This document shows positions 63,215 to 64,000 of a stretch of 64,000 nucleotides of DNA, piece after piece (within the stretch, counting starts at the first letter, position 1; each line of letters opens with the position of its first letter). The position numbers were made by a program, and so were the translations under genes. The DNA lies in contig NZ_JACXAA010000010.1 of assembly GCF_014699035.1 (NCBI RefSeq), positions 186,001 through 250,000 of the forward strand, written 5' to 3'. The notes under the pieces are model-generated. The model was not told the origin of the DNA and made no database searches. It saw nothing but the letters and a program-made list of their open reading frames with translations. This DNA comes from Spirosoma validum. Lineage in GTDB: Bacteria; Bacteroidota; Bacteroidia; Cytophagales; Spirosomataceae.

Positions 63215-63843
63215 TCCGCATTCAATACCATTAATAACTCGCTGATCATCATAGCCGTAGCGCCCCAAACGCGGTAGCCCTGAATCTGATAGAACGGCGC
63301 GTCAACGAGCGTACCTCGTACTTCAATCTGGCTATCACCAACGATGGTTTCGTCCAGTAACGTCGTTAATTCGACTTCCACTACGGCTTCAACCTCTCGA
63401 GGGTCCGGGTAAAAATCCGGCCGGTAGGGAAGCATGCCGACTACGGGCTGTACATAAAAATTGCTGGGTGGAATAAATAACTCAGTCAGTAGACCCAATA
63501 CTTTTACATCCGATATACGAATGCCTACTTCCTCCTGGGCTTCACGCAGGGCCGTACGGGTCAGGTTTTCGTCAATACGTTCCATTCGCCCACCCGGGAA
63601 CGCCATCTGGCCCGCATGAACGCCATCATACTGAGGCCGCAGAATTAGTGGTAAATAAATGGAATGCTGATAGGGGTAGAAACAAATCAGCACCGCGCTT
63701 CGGCGTGTCCGTTCGTTGGGTTTAATGCCAAGCCGATACCGGGCTGTCGACGCCATTTTCTGGTGAGCTACTTCGCCCGGCAGCGGTTTTTGCAGCCGCT
63801 GGCGAAGGTCTTCCGTAAAGCTATGAAACGAGGTGTCGATCAT
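63211..63843 (-). CDS. NUDIX hydrolase, CoA pyrophosphatase-like
   Basis: A 210-residue NUDIX protein. The loop-helix-loop shows FPGGRMERIDENLTRTALRE and EEVGI (about residues 86-108). The preceding LPLILRPQYDGVHAGQMAFPGG resembles the NudL/CoAse signature that precedes the NUDIX box in CoA pyrophosphatases. It would cleave CoA or acyl-CoA to phosphopantetheine and 3',5'-ADP. I chose the ATG at 63843; the ORF stays open to 63909. No signal peptide is present. Confidence 0.85.
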   Translation of the reverse strand: MIDTSFHSFTEDLRQRLQKPLPGEVAHQKMASTARYRLGIKPNERTRRSAVLICFYPYQHSIYLPLILRPQYDGVHAGQMAFPGGRMERIDENLTRTALREAQEEVGIRISDVKVLGLLTELFIPPSNFYVQPVVGMLPYRPDFYPDPREVEAVVEVELTTLLDETIVGDSQIEVRGTLVDAPFYQIQGYRVWGATAMMISELLMVLNAD

Positions 63844-63920
63844 TGTTTGATTTGTTGTTCGCCATCTGCCATATGTGGTTAACGTAACGCGGGTAACGGC
63901 TGGCCACAAGCAGGAAACGA

Positions 63921-64000
63921 CTACCCTTTTTTATACAACTTAACTAATTCCTCCGCGCAACGTTCACCATCCATCGCTGCCGAAACGATCCCACCGGCGT
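63921..64000 (-). CDS. C-terminal end of an unidentified protein (partial)
   Basis: The minus strand here reads ...AGGIVSAAMDGERCAEELVK then LYKKG and a stop at 63921-63923. Only 25 complete codons are inside the window; the rest lies beyond position 64000. The Gly-rich loop followed by an amphipathic C-terminal helix is reminiscent of FAD/NAD(P)-binding oxidoreductases, but that is weak. It is upstream of the NUDIX gene on the same strand. Confidence 0.6.
   Translation of the reverse strand, partial: AGGIVSAAMDGERCAEELVKLYKKG

Overview
The window looks like a chromosomal segment of a Bacteroidota bacterium of the order Cytophagales, most like Spirosoma and its relatives. The evidence is a type IX secretion C-terminal sorting domain, TamL, LptE and FtsX-type lipoprotein-export genes, many SusD-free outer-membrane beta-barrel proteins, Bacteroidota -7 promoter elements (TAnnTTTG), few Shine-Dalgarno sites, and roughly even base composition. 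No rRNA, tRNA, CRISPR array, insertion sequence or prophage was seen. The taxonomic call is inferred from gene content and is not a database match.

Layout. 1-5.1 kb: pheS, two tandem stand-alone LytTR regulators, a small beta-barrel protein and radA. 5.4-13.7 kb: an alpha/beta hydrolase, then an AraC regulator divergent from a tightly coupled sugar operon (TIM-barrel epimerase, Gfo/Idh/MocA oxidoreductase, GNAT) that ends in a 1269-residue ThuA/propeller/CARDB/cupredoxin lipoprotein. 13.9-30.4 kb: mostly housekeeping genes (histone-like protein, TrmH, bPH2 membrane protein, mutS, groEL, groES, secG, lptE, a sigma-54 activator, miaB, tamL, a second TrmH-type methyltransferase), with a DoxX gene broken by one in-frame stop. 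30.5-41.7 kb: a di-haem peroxidase, a queuosine-precursor transporter, a membrane protein, rbfA, a LolC/E-type permease, and a likely amino-sugar group (GH109-like enzyme, MFS transporter, GHMP kinase), then a metallo-beta-lactamase-fold protein.

41.8-51.6 kb: a zinc-ribbon protein, overlapping queD-folE, an SDR, a T9SS-exported ELWxxDGT protein, a Tat-exported isomerase, a threonine dehydratase/serine racemase-type enzyme, a GNAT and a soluble sugar-dehydrogenase-type lipoprotein. 51.7-64 kb: an ECF sigma factor overlapping a protein that joins an inner-membrane anchor to a C-terminal beta-barrel, an SGNH-like protein, a lipoprotein, a GH88-like hydrolase, an RND efflux pump with its adaptor, a Uma2-family protein, a NUDIX hydrolase and the end of one more gene.

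Three patterns run across the window. (1) Nine of twelve convergent gene junctions hold a long, often perfect inverted repeat. (2) A dispersed AT-rich simple repeat with a GC palindrome core supplies the signal-peptide coding sequence of both lptE and tamL. (3) groES and miaB share a 26-bp upstream block (21 matches) spaced 19-20 bp from a -7-like box. The most system-like candidates are the sigma factor plus trans-envelope beta-barrel pair and the sugar operon ending in the cupredoxin fusion.
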